From Myotis daubentonii (taxonomy: Eukaryota; Chordata; Mammalia; Chiroptera; Vespertilionidae), in assembly GCF_963259705.1 (NCBI RefSeq), contig NC_081844.1, positions 9,781,715 to 9,845,714 on the forward strand: 64,000 nt of DNA, read 5' to 3'. Every line of letters starts with the position of its first letter. Positions within the stretch are counted from its first letter, which is position 1. Positions 23,103 to 37,802 of the stretch are shown here, piece after piece. The position numbers and the translations under genes are program-made. The notes below the pieces were generated by a model, which searched no databases, had not been told where the DNA came from, and saw nothing but the letters and a program-made list of their open reading frames with translations.

Positions 23103-26100
23103 TACTTAGATTCTATTTACTTGTGTTTTAACTGTTTGTTACACGTTCATATTCATTTCCTGGAAAGAAAACTGTGTATTTTAAGAGTTTTAACACATTC
23201 TCACAGTTTCCTTAGAATTATATACTAGAACCTTGAGGATATAAACTGTCTCAGTCAAAAAAAGCCAGGGCGACTCAGGATCAACTGTAAACATAAACAG
23301 TATTCTCCTCATTTTAAATCATTATACACTAGTTCTTAGCTCTATAAACAGGAATTCTTAAAGTTTGAAATGACATTTTAGTGAAAACGCCACTTAAAAT
23401 AGCCTGAGTTGTTAATATTATCAGAATTGCCGTCATTTCAGAGCTTTCCACCACTAATCTCGGTTATTGAACTCGGCGTTAAATGTAGTTAGATTCTATT
23501 TACTTGTGTTTCAACTGTTTGTTACACGTTCATATTCATTTCCTGGAAAGAAAATTGTGTATTTTAAGAGTTTTAACACATTTTGACAGTTTCCTGAGAA
23601 GTATGTACTAGAACCTTCAGGATATAAACTGTTTCAGTCAAAAAAGGCCACGGCAACTCAGAATCAACTGTAAACATAAACAGTATCCTCCTCATTTCAA
23701 ATCATTATACACAAGTTCTGAGCTCTATAAACAGGAATTCTTAAAGTTTGAAATGACATTTTAGTTAAAACGCCACTTAAAAGAGCCTGAGTTGTTAATA
23801 TTATCAGAATTGCCGTCATTTCAGAGCTTTCCACCTCTCATCTCGGTAACTGAACTGGGCCTTAAATGTAGTTAGATTCTATTTACTTGTGTTTCAACTG
23901 TTTGTTACACGTTCATATTCATTTCCTGGAAAGAAAATTGTGTATTTTAAGAGTTTTAACACATTTTGACAGTTTCCTGAGAAGTATATACTAGAACCTT
24001 CAGGATATAAACTGTTTCAGTCAAAAAACGCCACGGCAACTCAGAATCAACTGTAAACATAAACAGTATTCTCCACATTTCAAATCATTATACACAAGTT
24101 CTGAGCTCTATAAACAGGAATTCTTAAAGTTCCGGAGATGTTAATATTATCAGAATTCTCGTCATTTCAAAGTTTATACCTGTAATCTCGGGAATTGAAC
24201 TCGGCTTTAAATGTAGTTAGATTCTATTTACTTGTTTTTTAACTGTTTGTTACACGTTCATATTCATTTCCTGGAAAGAAAACTGAGTATTTTAAGAGTT
24301 TTAACACATTCTCACAGTTTCCTTAGAATTATATAATAGAACATTGAGGATATAAACTGTCTCAGTCAAAAAAAGCCGTGGCAACTCAGGATCAACTGTA
24401 AACATAAACAGTATTCTCCTCATTTCAAATCATTATACACAAGTACTGAGCTCTATAAACAGGAATTCGTAAAGTTTGAAATGACATTTTAGTTAAAACG
24501 CCACTTAAAATAGCCTGAGTTGTTAATATTATCAGAATTGCCGACATTTCAGAGTTTTCGATCTGTAATCTTGGTAACTGAACTCGGCCTTAAATGAAGT
24601 TAGATTCTATTTACTTGTGTTTCAACTGTTTGTTACACGTTCATATTCATTTCCTGGAAAGAAAATTGTGTATTTTAAGAGTTTTAACACATTTTGACAG
24701 TTTCCTGAGAAGTATATATTAGAACCTTCAGGATATAAACTGTTTCAGTCAAAAAACGCCACGGCAACTCAGAATCAACTGTAAACATAAACAGTATTCT
24801 CCACATTTCAAATCATTATACACAAGTTCTGAGCTCTATAAACAGGAATTCTTAAAGTTCCGGAGAGGTTAATATTATCAGAATTCTCGTCATTTCAAAG
24901 TTTATACCTGTAATCTCGGGAATTGAACTCGGCTTTAAATGTACTTAGATTCTATTTACTTGTGTTTTAACTGTTTGTTACACGTTCATATTCATTTCCT
25001 GGAAAGAAAACTGAGTATTTTAAGAGTTTTAACACATTCTCACAGTTTCCTTAGAATTATATACTAGAACCTTGAGGATATAAACTGTCTCAGTCAAAAA
25101 AAGCCGTGGCAACTCAGGATCAACAGTAAACATAAACAGTATTCTCCTCATTTCAAATCATTATACACAAGTACTGAGCTCTATAAACAGGAATTCGTAA
25201 AGTTTGAAATGACATTTTAGTTAAAACGCCACTTAAAATAGCCTGAGTTGTTAATATTATCAGAATTGCCGTCATTTCAGAGCTTTCCACCACTAATCTC
25301 GGTTATTGAACTCGGCGTTAAATGTAGTTAGATTCTATTTACTTGTGTTTCAACTGTTTGTTACACGTTCATATTCATTTCCTGGAAAGAAAATTGTGTA
25401 TTTTAAGAGTTTTAACACATTTTGACAGTTTCCTGAGAAGTATGTACTAGAACCTTCAGGATATAAACTGTTTCAGTCAAAAAAGGCCACGGCAACTCAG
25501 AATCAACTGTAACCATAAACAGTATCCTCCTCATTTCACATCATTATACACAAGTTCTGAGCTCTATAAACAGGAATTCTTAAAGTTTGAAATGACATTT
25601 TAGTTAAAACGCCACTTAAAAGAGCCTGAGTTGTTAATATTATCAGAATTGCCGTCATTTCAGAGCTTTCCACCTTTCATCTCGGTAACTGAACTGGGCC
25701 TTAAATGTAGTTAGATTCTATTTACTTGTGTTTCAACTGTTTGTTACACATTCATATTCATTTCCTGGAAAGAAAATTGTGTATTTTAAGAGTTTTAACA
25801 CATTTTGACAGTTTCCTGAGAAGTATATACTAGAACCTTCAGGATATAAACTGTTTCAGTCAAAAAACGCCACGGCAACTCAGAATCAACTGTAAACATA
25901 AACAGTATTCTCCACTTTTCAAATCATTATACACAAGTTCTGAGCTCTATAAACAGGAATTCTTAAAGTTCCGGAGATGTTAATATCAGAATTCTCGTCA
26001 TTTCAAAGTTTATACCTGTAATCTCGGGAATTGAACTCGGCTTTTAATGTCCTTAGATTCTATTTACTTGTGTTTTAACTGTTTGTTACACGTTCATATT

Positions 26101-28999
26101 CATTTCCTGGAAAGAAAACTGTGTATTTTAAGAGTTTTAACACATTCTCACAGTTTCCTTAGAATTATATACTAGAACCTTGAGGATATAAACTGTCTCA
26201 GTCAAAAAAAGCCAGGGCGACTCAGGATCAACTGTAAACATAAACTGTGTTCTCGTCATTTCAAATCATTATACACTAGTTCTTAGCTCTATAAACAGGA
26301 ATTCTTAAAGTTTGAAATGACATTTTAGTGAAAACGCCACTTAAAATAGCCTGAGTTGTTAATATTATCAGAATTGCCGTCATTTCAGAGCTTTCGACCT
26401 GTAATCTCGGTAACTGAACTCGGCCTTAAATGAAGTTAGATTCTATTTACTTGTGTTTCAACTGTTTGTTACACGTTCATATTCATTTCCTGGAAAGAAA
26501 ATTGTGTATTTTAAGAGTTTTAACACATTTTGACAGTTTCCTGAGAAGTATATACTAGAACCTTCAGGATATAAACTGTTTCAGTCAAAAAACGCCACGG
26601 CAACTCAGAATCAACTGTAAACATAAACAGTATTCTCCACATTTCAAATCATTATACACAAGTTCTGAGCTCTATAAACAGGAATTCTTAAAGTTCCGGA
26701 GATGTTAATATTATCAGAATTCTCGTCATTTCAAAGTTTATACCTGTAATCTCGGGAATTGAACTCGGCTTTAAATGTACTTAGATTCTATTTACTTGTG
26801 TTTTAACTGTTTGTTACACGTTCATATTCATTTCCTGGAAAGAAAACTGAGTATTTTAAGAGTTTTAACACATTCTCACAGTTTCCTTAGAATTATATAC
26901 TAGAACCTTGAGGATATAAACTGTCTCAGTCAAAAAAAGCCGTGGCAACTCAGGATCAACTGTAAACATAAACAGTGTTCTCGTCATTTCAAATCATTAT
27001 ACACTAGTTCTGAGCTCTATAAACAGGAATTCTTAAAGTTTGAAATGACATTTTAGTGAAAACGCCACTTAAAATAGCCTGAGTTGTTAATATTATCAGA
27101 ATTGCCGACATTTCAGAGTTTTTGATCTGTAATCTTGGTAACTGAACTCGGCCTTAAATGAAGTTAGATTCTATTTACTTGTGTTTCAACTGTTTGTTAC
27201 ACGTTCATATTCATTTCCTGGAAAGAATACTGTGTATTTTAAGAGTTTTAACACATTCTCACAGTTTCCTTAGAATTATATAATAGAACCTTGAGGATAT
27301 AAACTGTCTCAGTCAAAAAAAGCCGTGGCAACTCAGGATCAACTGTAAACATAAACAGTATTCTCCTCATTTCAAATCATTATACACAAGTACTGAGCTC
27401 TATAAACAGGAATTCGTAAAGTTTGAAATGACATTTTAGTTAAAACGCCACTTAAAATAGCCTGAGTTGTTAATATTATCAGAATTGCCGTCATTTCAGA
27501 GCTTTCCACCACTAATCTCGGTTATTGAACTCGGCGTTAAATGTAGTTAGATTCTATTTACTTGTGTTTCAACTGTTTGTTACACGTTCATATTCATTTC
27601 CTGGAAAGAAAATTGTGTATTTTAAGAGTTTTAACACATTTTGACAGTTTCCTGAGAAGTATGTACTAGAACCTTCAGGATATAAACTGTTTCAGTCAAA
27701 AAAGGCCACGGCAACTCAGAATCAACTGTAAACATAAACAGTATCCTCCTCATTTCAAATCATTATACACAAGTTCTGAGCTCTATAAACAGGAATTCTT
27801 AAAGTTTGAAATGACATTTTAGTTAAAACGCCACTTAAAAGAGCCTGAGTTGTTAATATTATCAGAATTGCCGTCATTTCAGAGCTTTCCACCTCTCATC
27901 TCGGTAACTGAACTGGGCCTTAAATGTAGTTAGATTCTATTTACTTGTGTTTCAACTGTTTGTTACACGTTCATATTCATTTCCTGGAAAGAAAATTGTG
28001 TATTTGAAGAGTTTTAACACATTTTGACAGTTTCCTGAGAAGTATATACTAGAACCTTCAGGATATAAACTGTTTCAGTCAAAAAACGCCACGGCAACTC
28101 AGAATCAACTGTAAACATAAACAGTATTCTCCACATTTCAAATCATTATACACAAGTTCTGAGCTCTATAAACAGGAATTCTTAAAGTTCCGGAGAGGTT
28201 AATATTATCAGAATTCTCGTCATTTCAAAGTTTATACCTGTAATCTCGGGAATTGAACTCGGCTTTAAATGTAGTTAGATTCTATTTACTTGTTTTTTAA
28301 CTGTTTGTTACACGTTCATATTCATTTCCTGGAAAGAAAACTGAGTATTTTAAGAGTTTTAACACATTCTCACAGTTTCCTTAGAATTATATAATAGAAC
28401 CTTGAGGATATAAACTGTTTCAGTCAAAAAAAGCCGTGGCAACTCAGGATCAACTGTAAACATAAACAGTATTCTCCTCATTTCAAATCATTATACACAA
28501 GTACTGAGCTCTATAAACAGGAATTCGTAAAGTTTGAAATGACATTTTAGTTAAAACGCCACTTAAAATAGCCTGAGTTGTTAATATTATCAGAATTGCC
28601 GTCATTTCAGAGTTTTCGATCTGTAATCTTGGTAACTGAACTCGGCCTTAAATGAAGTTAGATTCTATTTACTTGTGTTTCAACTGTTTGTTACACGTTC
28701 ATATTCATTTCCTGGAAAGAAAATTGTGTATTTTAAGAGTTTTAACACATTTTGACAGTTTCCTGAGAAGTATATACTAGAACCTTCAGGATATAAACTG
28801 TTTCAGTCAAAAAACGCCACGGCAACTCAGAATCAACTGTAAACATAAACAGTATTCTCCACATTTCAAATCATTATACACAAGTTCTGAGCTCTATAAA
28901 CAGGAATTCTTAAAGTTCCGGAGATGTTAATATTATCAGAATTCTCGTCATTTCAAAGTTTATACCTGTAATCTCGGGAATTGAACTCGGCTTTAAATG
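23103..28999. repeat. 16-monomer HOR, copy 1 (5897 bp)
   Basis: Monomer starts 23103 (L), 23486 (L), 23869 (S), 24214 (L), 24597 (S), 24942 (L), 25325 (L), 25708 (S, 342 bp), 26050 (L), 26433 (S), 26778 (L), 27161 (L), 27544 (L), 27927 (S), 28272 (L), 28655 (S): 10 L and 6 S. The whole order, including an L-L-L run, repeats at 29000. Marker variants: 'gccagggcg' with 'aaaactgtg' (23103, 26050), 'atatattagaac' (24597), 'caacagtaaac' (24942), 'tttcacatc' (25325), 'taatatcag' (25708), 'taaactgtgttctcg' (26050), 'tatttgaag' (27927). Copy-1-only changes: 'gtaaccat' near 25512 and 'gtcctta' at 26049-26055. Confidence 0.95.
25978..25990. repeat. 3-bp deletion in a short monomer (repeated at 31875)
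   Basis: The usual 'taatattatcag' is 'taatatcag' here, shortening the monomer at 25708 to 342 bp and removing its SspI site. The only other case is the equivalent monomer at 31605, in copy 2 of the 16-mer. Both also have 'acacattc' and 'cttttaatg'. Confidence 0.92.
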
Positions 29000-31900
29000 T
29001 ACTTAGATTCTATTTACTTGTGTTTTAACTGTTTGTTACACGTTCATATTCATTTCCTGGAAAGAAAACTGTGTATTTTAAGAGTTTTAACACATTCTCA
29101 CAGTTTCCTTAGAATTATATACTAGAACCTTGAGGATATAAACTGTCTCAGTCAAAAAAAGCCAGGGCGACTCAGGATCAACTGTAAACATAAACAGTAT
29201 TCTCCTCATTTTAAATCATTATACACTAGTTCTTAGCTCTATAAACAGGAATTCTTAAAGTTTGAAATGACATTTTAGTGAAAACGCCACTTAAAATAGC
29301 CTGAGTTGTTAATATTATCAGAATTGCCGTCATTTCAGAGCTTTCCACCACTAATCTCGGTTATTGAACTCGGCGTTAAATGTAGTTAGATTCTATTTAC
29401 TTGTGTTTCAACTGTTTGTTACACGTTCATATTCATTTCCTGGAAAGAAAATTGTGTATTTTAAGAGTTTTAACACATTTTGACAGTTTCCTGAGAAGTA
29501 TGTACTAGAACCTTCAGGATATAAACTGTTTCAGTCAAAAAAGGCCACGGCAACTCAGAATCAACTGTAAACATAAACAGTATCCTCCTCATTTCAAATC
29601 ATTATACACAAGTTCTGAGCTCTATAAACAGGAATTCTTAAAGTTTGAAATGACATTTTAGTTAAAACGCCACTTAAAAGAGCCTGAGTTGTTAATATTA
29701 TCAGAATTGCCGTCATTTCAGAGCTTTCCACCTCTCATCTCGGTAACTGAACTGGGCCTTAAATGTAGTTAGATTCTATTTACTTGTGTTTCAACTGTTT
29801 GTTACACGTTCATATTCATTTCCTGGAAAGAAAATTGTGTATTTTAAGAGTTTTAACACATTTTGACAGTTTCCTGAGAAGTATATACTAGAACCTTCAG
29901 GATATAAACTGTTTCAGTCAAAAAACGCCACGGCAACTCAGAATCAACTGTAAACATAAACAGTATTCTCCACATTTCAAATCATTATACACAAGTTCTG
30001 AGCTCTATAAACAGGAATTCTTAAAGTTCCGGAGATGTTAATATTATCAGAATTCTCGTCATTTCAAAGTTTATACCTGTAATCTCGGGAATTGAACTCG
30101 GCTTTAAATGTAGTTAGATTCTATTTACTTGTTTTTTAACTGTTTGTTACACGTTCATATTCATTTCCTGGAAAGAAAACTGAGTATTTTAAGAGTTTTA
30201 ACACATTCTCACAGTTTCCTTAGAATTATATAATAGAACATTGAGGATATAAACTGTCTCAGTCAAAAAAAGCCGTGGCAACTCAGGATCAACTGTAAAC
30301 ATAAACAGTATTCTCCTCATTTCAAATCATTATACACAAGTACTGAGCTCTATAAACAGGAATTCGTAAAGTTTGAAATGACATTTTAGTTAAAACGCCA
30401 CTTAAAATAGCCTGAGTTGTTAATATTATCAGAATTGCCGACATTTCAGAGTTTTCGATCTGTAATCTTGGTAACTGAACTCGGCCTTAAATGAAGTTAG
30501 ATTCTATTTACTTGTGTTTCAACTGTTTGTTACACGTTCATATTCATTTCCTGGAAAGAAAATTGTGTATTTTAAGAGTTTTAACACATTTTGACAGTTT
30601 CCTGAGAAGTATATATTAGAACCTTCAGGATATAAACTGTTTCAGTCAAAAAACGCCACGGCAACTCAGAATCAACTGTAAACATAAACAGTATTCTCCA
30701 CATTTCAAATCATTATACACAAGTTCTGAGCTCTATAAACAGGAATTCTTAAAGTTCCGGAGAGGTTAATATTATCAGAATTCTCGTCATTTCAAAGTTT
30801 ATACCTGTAATCTCGGGAATTGAACTCGGCTTTAAATGTACTTAGATTCTATTTACTTGTGTTTTAACTGTTTGTTACACGTTCATATTCATTTCCTGGA
30901 AAGAAAACTGAGTATTTTAAGAGTTTTAACACATTCTCACAGTTTCCTTAGAATTATATACTAGAACCTTGAGGATATAAACTGTCTCAGTCAAAAAAAG
31001 CCGTGGCAACTCAGGATCAACAGTAAACATAAACAGTATTCTCCTCATTTCAAATCATTATACACAAGTACTGAGCTCTATAAACAGGAATTCGTAAAGT
31101 TTGAAATGACATTTTAGTTAAAACGCCACTTAAAATAGCCTGAGTTGTTAATATTATCAGAATTGCCGTCATTTCAGAGCTTTCCACCACTAATCTCGGT
31201 TATTGAACTCGGCGTTAAATGTAGTTAGATTCTATTTACTTGTGTTTCAACTGTTTGTTACACGTTCATATTCATTTCCTGGAAAGAAAATTGTGTATTT
31301 TAAGAGTTTTAACACATTTTGACAGTTTCCTGAGAAGTATGTACTAGAACCTTCAGGATATAAACTGTTTCAGTCAAAAAAGGCCACGGCAACTCAGAAT
31401 CAACTGTAAACATAAACAGTATCCTCCTCATTTCACATCATTATACACAAGTTCTGAGCTCTATAAACAGGAATTCTTAAAGTTTGAAATGACATTTTAG
31501 TTAAAACGCCACTTAAAAGAGCCTGAGTTGTTAATATTATCAGAATTGCCGTCATTTCAGAGCTTTCCACCTTTCATCTCGGTAACTGAACTGGGCCTTA
31601 AATGTAGTTAGATTCTATTTACTTGTGTTTCAACTGTTTGTTACACATTCATATTCATTTCCTGGAAAGAAAATTGTGTATTTTAAGAGTTTTAACACAT
31701 TTTGACAGTTTCCTGAGAAGTATATACTAGAACCTTCAGGATATAAACTGTTTCAGTCAAAAAACGCCACGGCAACTCAGAATCAACTGTAAACATAAAC
31801 AGTATTCTCCACTTTTCAAATCATTATACACAAGTTCTGAGCTCTATAAACAGGAATTCTTAAAGTTCCGGAGATGTTAATATCAGAATTCTCGTCATTT

Positions 31901-34896
31901 CAAAGTTTATACCTGTAATCTCGGGAATTGAACTCGGCTTTTAATGTACTTAGATTCTATTTACTTGTGTTTTAACTGTTTGTTACACGTTCATATTCAT
32001 TTCCTGGAAAGAAAACTGTGTATTTTAAGAGTTTTAACACATTCTCACAGTTTCCTTAGAATTATATACTAGAACCTTGAGGATATAAACTGTCTCAGTC
32101 AAAAAAAGCCAGGGCGACTCAGGATCAACTGTAAACATAAACTGTGTTCTCGTCATTTCAAATCATTATACACTAGTTCTTAGCTCTATAAACAGGAATT
32201 CTTAAAGTTTGAAATGACATTTTAGTGAAAACGCCACTTAAAATAGCCTGAGTTGTTAATATTATCAGAATTGCCGTCATTTCAGAGCTTTCGACCTGTA
32301 ATCTCGGTAACTGAACTCGGCCTTAAATGAAGTTAGATTCTATTTACTTGTGTTTCAACTGTTTGTTACACGTTCATATTCATTTCCTGGAAAGAAAATT
32401 GTGTATTTTAAGAGTTTTAACACATTTTGACAGTTTCCTGAGAAGTATATACTAGAACCTTCAGGATATAAACTGTTTCAGTCAAAAAACGCCACGGCAA
32501 CTCAGAATCAACTGTAAACATAAACAGTATTCTCCACATTTCAAATCATTATACACAAGTTCTGAGCTCTATAAACAGGAATTCTTAAAGTTCCGGAGAT
32601 GTTAATATTATCAGAATTCTCGTCATTTCAAAGTTTATACCTGTAATCTCGGGAATTGAACTCGGCTTTAAATGTACTTAGATTCTATTTACTTGTGTTT
32701 TAACTGTTTGTTACACGTTCATATTCATTTCCTGGAAAGAAAACTGAGTATTTTAAGAGTTTTAACACATTCTCACAGTTTCCTTAGAATTATATACTAG
32801 AACCTTGAGGATATAAACTGTCTCAGTCAAAAAAAGCCGTGGCAACTCAGGATCAACTGTAAACATAAACAGTGTTCTCGTCATTTCAAATCATTATACA
32901 CTAGTTCTGAGCTCTATTAACAGGAATTCTTAAAGTTTGAAATGACATTTTAGTGAAAACGCCACTTAAAATAGCCTGAGTTGTTAATATTATCAGAATT
33001 GCCGACATTTCAGAGTTTTTGATCTGTAATCTTGGTAACTGAACTCGGCCTTAAATGAAGTTAGATTCTATTTACTTGTGTTTCAACTGTTTGTTACACG
33101 TTCATATTCATTTCCTGGAAAGAATACTGTGTATTTTAAGAGTTTTAACACATTCTCACAGTTTCCTTAGAATTATATAATAGAACCTTGAGGATATAAA
33201 CTGTCTCAGTCAAAAAAAGCCGTGGCAACTCAGGATCAACTGTAAACATAAACAGTATTCTCCTCATTTCAAATCATTATACACAAGTACTGAGCTCTAT
33301 AAACAGGAATTCGTAAAGTTTGAAATGACATTTTAGTTAAAACGCCACTTAAAATAGCCTGAGTTGTTAATATTATCAGAATTGCCGTCATTTCAGAGCT
33401 TTCCACCACTAATCTCGGTTATTGAACTCGGCGTTAAATGTAGTTAGATTCTATTTACTTGTGTTTCAACTGTTTGTTACACGTTCATATTCATTTCCTG
33501 GAAAGAAAATTGTGTATTTTAAGAGTTTTAACACATTTTGACAGTTTCCTGAGAAGTATGTACTAGAACCTTCAGGATATAAACTGTTTCAGTCAAAAAA
33601 GGCCACGGCAACTCAGAATCAACTGTAAACATAAACAGTATCCTCCTCATTTCAAATCATTATACACAAGTTCTGAGCTCTATAAACAGGAATTCTTAAA
33701 GTTTGAAATGACATTTTAGTTAAAACGCCACTTAAAAGAGCCTGAGTTGTTAATATTATCAGAATTGCCGTCATTTCAGAGCTTTCCACCTCTCATCTCG
33801 GTAACTGAACTGGGCCTTAAATGTAGTTAGATTCTATTTACTTGTGTTTCAACTGTTTGTTACACGTTCATATTCATTTCCTGGAAAGAAAATTGTGTAT
33901 TTGAAGAGTTTTAACACATTTTGACAGTTTCCTGAGAAGTATATACTAGAACCTTCAGGATATAAACTGTTTCAGTCAAAAAACGCCACGGCAACTCAGA
34001 ATCAACTGTAAACATAAACAGTATTCTCCACATTTCAAATCATTATACACAAGTTCTGAGCTCTATAAACAGGAATTCTTAAAGTTCCGGAGAGGTTAAT
34101 ATTATCAGAATTCTCGTCATTTCAAAGTTTATACCTGTAATCTCGGGAATTGAACTCGGCTTTAAATGTAGTTAGATTCTATTTACTTGTTTTTTAACTG
34201 TTTGTTACACGTTCATATTCATTTCCTGGAAAGAAAACTGAGTATTTTAAGAGTTTTAACACATTCTCACAGTTTCCTTAGAATTATATAATAGAACCTT
34301 GAGGATATAAACTGTTTCAGTCAAAAAAAGCCGTGGCAACTCAGGATCAACTGTAAACATAAACAGTATTCTCCTCATTTCAAATCATTATACACAAGTA
34401 CTGAGCTCTATAAACAGGAATTCGTAAAGTTTGAAATGACATTTTAGTTAAAACGCCACTTAAAATAGCCTGAGTTGTTAATATTATCAGAATTGCCGTC
34501 ATTTCAGAGTTTTCGATCTGTAATCTTGGTAACTGAACTCGGCCTTAAATGAAGTTAGATTCTATTTACTTGTGTTTCAACTGTTTGTTACACGTTCATA
34601 TTCATTTCCTGGAAAGAAAATTGTGTATTTTAAGAGTTTTAACACATTTTGACAGTTTCCTGAGAAGTATATACTAGAACCTTCAGGATATAAACTGTTT
34701 CAGTCAAAAAACGCCACGGCAACTCAGAATCAACTGTAAACATAAACAGTATTCTCCACATTTCAAATCATTATACACAAGTTCTGAGCTCTATAAACAG
34801 GAATTCTTAAAGTTCCGGAGATGTTAATATTATCAGAATTCTCGTCATTTCAAAGTTCCTACCTGTAATCTCGGGAATTGAACTCGGCTTTAAATG
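29000..34896. repeat. 16-monomer HOR, copy 2 (5897 bp)
   Basis: Monomer starts 29000, 29383, 29766, 30111, 30494, 30839, 31222, 31605 (342 bp), 31947, 32330, 32675, 33058, 33441, 33824, 34169, 34552. Every monomer repeats the type, length and marker variants of 23103-28999. By eye I found only about five substitutions between the copies: 25512 region, 26051 region, 'ctctattaac' near 32911, and two bases where 'gtttatacc' of copy 1 is 'gttcctacc' near 34857. The last change looks like the downstream sequence entering, so it may mark the duplication boundary. Confidence 0.95.
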
Positions 34897-37802
34897 TACT
34901 TAGATTCTATTTACTTGTGTTTTAACTGTTTGTTACACGTTCATATTCATTTCCTGGAAAGAAAACTGAGTATTTTAAGAGTTTTAACACATTCTCACAG
35001 TTTCCTTAGAATTATATACTAGAACCTTGAGGATATAAACTGTCTCAGTCAAAAAAAGCCGTGGCAACTCAGGATCAACTGTAAACATAAACAGTATTCT
35101 CCTCATTTCAAATCATTATACACAAGTACTGAGCTCTATAAACAGGAATTCGTAAAGTTTGAAATGACATTTTAGTTAAAACGCCACTTAAAATAGCCTG
35201 AGTTGTTAATATTATCAGAATTGCCGTCATTTCAGAGTTTTCGATCTGTAATCTTGGTAACTGAACTCGGCCTTAAATGAAGTTAGATTCTATTTACTTG
35301 TGTTTCAACTGTTTGTTACACGTTCATATTCATTTCCTGGAAAGAAAATTGTGTATTTTAAGAGTTTTAACACATTTTGACAGTTTCCTGAGAAGTATAT
35401 ACTAGAACCTTCAGGATATAAACTGTTTCAGTCAAAAAACGCCACGGCAACTCAGAATCAACTGTAAACATAAACAGTATTCTCCACATTTCAAATCATT
35501 ATACACAAGTTCTGAGCTCTATAAACAGGAATTCTTAAAGTTCCGGAGAGGTTAATATTATCAGAATTCTCGTCATTTCAAAGTTCCTACCTGTAATCTC
35601 GGGAATTGAACTCGGCTTTAAATGTAGTTAGATTCTATTTACTTGTTTTTTAACTGTTTGTTACACGTTCATATTCATTTCCTGGAAAGAATACTGTGTA
35701 TTTTAAGAGTTTTAACACATTCTCACAGTTTCCTTAGAATTATATACTAGAACCTTGAGGATATAAACTGTCTCAGTCAAAAAAAGCCAGGGCGACTCAG
35801 GATCAACTGTAAACATAAACAGTGTTCTCGTCATTTCAAATCATTATACACTAGTTCTTAGCTCTATAAACAGGAATTCTTAAAGTTTGAAATGACATTT
35901 TAGTGAAAACGCCACTTAAAATAGCCTGAGTTGTTAATATTATCAGAATTGCCGTCATTTCAGAGCTTTCGACCTGTAATCTCGGTAACTGAACTCGGCC
36001 TTAAATGAAGTTAGATTCTATTTACTTGTGTTTCAACTGTTTGTTACACGTTCATATTCATTTCCTGGAAAGAAAATTGTGTATTTTAAGAGTTTTAACA
36101 CATTTTGACAGTTTCCTGAGAGGTATATACTAGAACCTTCAGGATATAAACTGTTTCAGTCAAAAAACGCCACGGCAACTCAGAATCAACTGTAAACATA
36201 AACAGTATTCTCCACATTTCAAATCATTATACACAAGTTCTGAGCTCTATAAACAGGAATTCTTAAAGTTCCGGAGATGTTAATATTATCAGAATTCTCC
36301 TCATTTCAAAGTTTCTACCTGTAATCTCGGGAATTGAACTCGGCTTTAAATGTACTTAGATTCTATTTACTTGTGTTTTAACTGTTTGTTACACGTTCAT
36401 ATTCATTTCCTGGAAGGAAAACTGAGTATTTTAAGAGTTTTAACACATTCTCACAGTTTCCTTAGAATTATATACTAGAACCTTGAGGATATAAACTGTC
36501 TCAGTCAAAAATAGCCGTGGCAACTCAGGATCAACTGTAAACATAAACAGTATTCTCCTCATTTCAAATCATTATACACAAGTACTGAGCTCTATAAACA
36601 GGAATTCGTAAAGTTTGAAATGCATTTTAGTTAAAACGCCACTTAAAATAGCCTGAGTTGTTAATATTATCAGAATTGCCGACATTTCAGAGTTTTCGAT
36701 CTGTAATCTTGGTAACTGAACTCGGCCTTAAATGAAGTTAGATTCTATTGTGTTTCAACTGTTTGTTACACGTTCCTATACATTTCCTGGAAAGAAAATT
36801 GTGTATTTTAAGAGTTTTAACACATTTTGACAGTTTCCTGAGAAGTATATACTAGAACCTTCAGGATATAAACTGTTTCAGTCAAAAAACGCCACGACAA
36901 CTCAGAATCAACTGTAAACATAAACAGTATTTTCCACATTTCAAATCATTATACACAAGTTCTGAGCTCTATAAACAGGAATTCTTAAAGTTCCGGAGAG
37001 GTTAATATTATCAGAATTCTCGTCATTTCAAAGTTCCTACCTGTAATCTCCGGAATTGAACTCGGCTTTAAATGTACTTAGATTCTATTTACTTGTGTTT
37101 TAACTGTTTGTTACACGTTCATATTCATTTCCTGGAAAGAATACTGTGTATTTTAAGAGTTTTAACACATTCTCACAGTTTCCTTAGAATTATATACTAG
37201 AACCTTGAGGATATAAACTGTCTCAGTCAAAAAAAGCCAGGGCGACTCAGGATCAACTGTAAACATAAACAGTGTTCTCGTCATTTCAAATCATTATACA
37301 CTAGTTCTTAGCTCTATAAACAGGAATTCTTAAAGTTTGAAATGACATTTTAGTGAAAACGCCACTTAAAATAGCCTGAGTTGTTAATATTATCAGAATT
37401 GCCGTCATTTCAGAGCTTTCGACCTGTAATCTCGGTAACTGAACTCGGCCTTAAATGAAGTTAGATTCTATTTACTTGTGTTTCAACTGTTTGTTACACG
37501 TTCATATTCATTTCCTGGAAAGAAAATTGTGTATTTTAAGAGTTTTAACACATTTTGACAGTTTCCTGAGAAGTATATACTAGAACCTTCAGGATATAAA
37601 CTGTTTCAGTCAAAAAACGCCACGGCAACTCAGAATCAACTGTAAACATAAACAGTATTCTCCACATTTCAAATCATTATACACAAGTTCTGAGCTCTAT
37701 AAACAGGAATTCTTAAAGTTCCGGAGATGTTAATATTATCAGAATTCTCGTCATTTCAAAGTTTATACCTGTAATCTCGGGAATTGAACTCGGCTTTAAA
37801 TG
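34897..37802. repeat. Eight monomers in strict L-S alternation
   Basis: Monomer starts 34897 (L, III-c), 35280 (S, II-q), 35625 (L, I-d), 36008 (S, II-p), 36353 (L, III-c, 382 bp), 36735 (S, II-q, 340 bp), 37075 (L, I-d), 37458 (S, II-p). The part from 35625 matches 44352 onward. The 382-bp monomer lost one base in 'gaaatgcatttt' (near 36619). The 340-bp monomer lost 5 bp ('attctattgtgtttc', near 36744) and has several private changes ('cgttcctatac', 'cacgacaac', 'ctccggaatt'), making it one of the more diverged monomers here. Confidence 0.88.

Noticed and set aside
36735..37074. Insertion or foreign sequence in the most divergent short monomer
   Set aside because: It aligns along its whole length to other short monomers; it only has a 5-bp deletion and several point changes.
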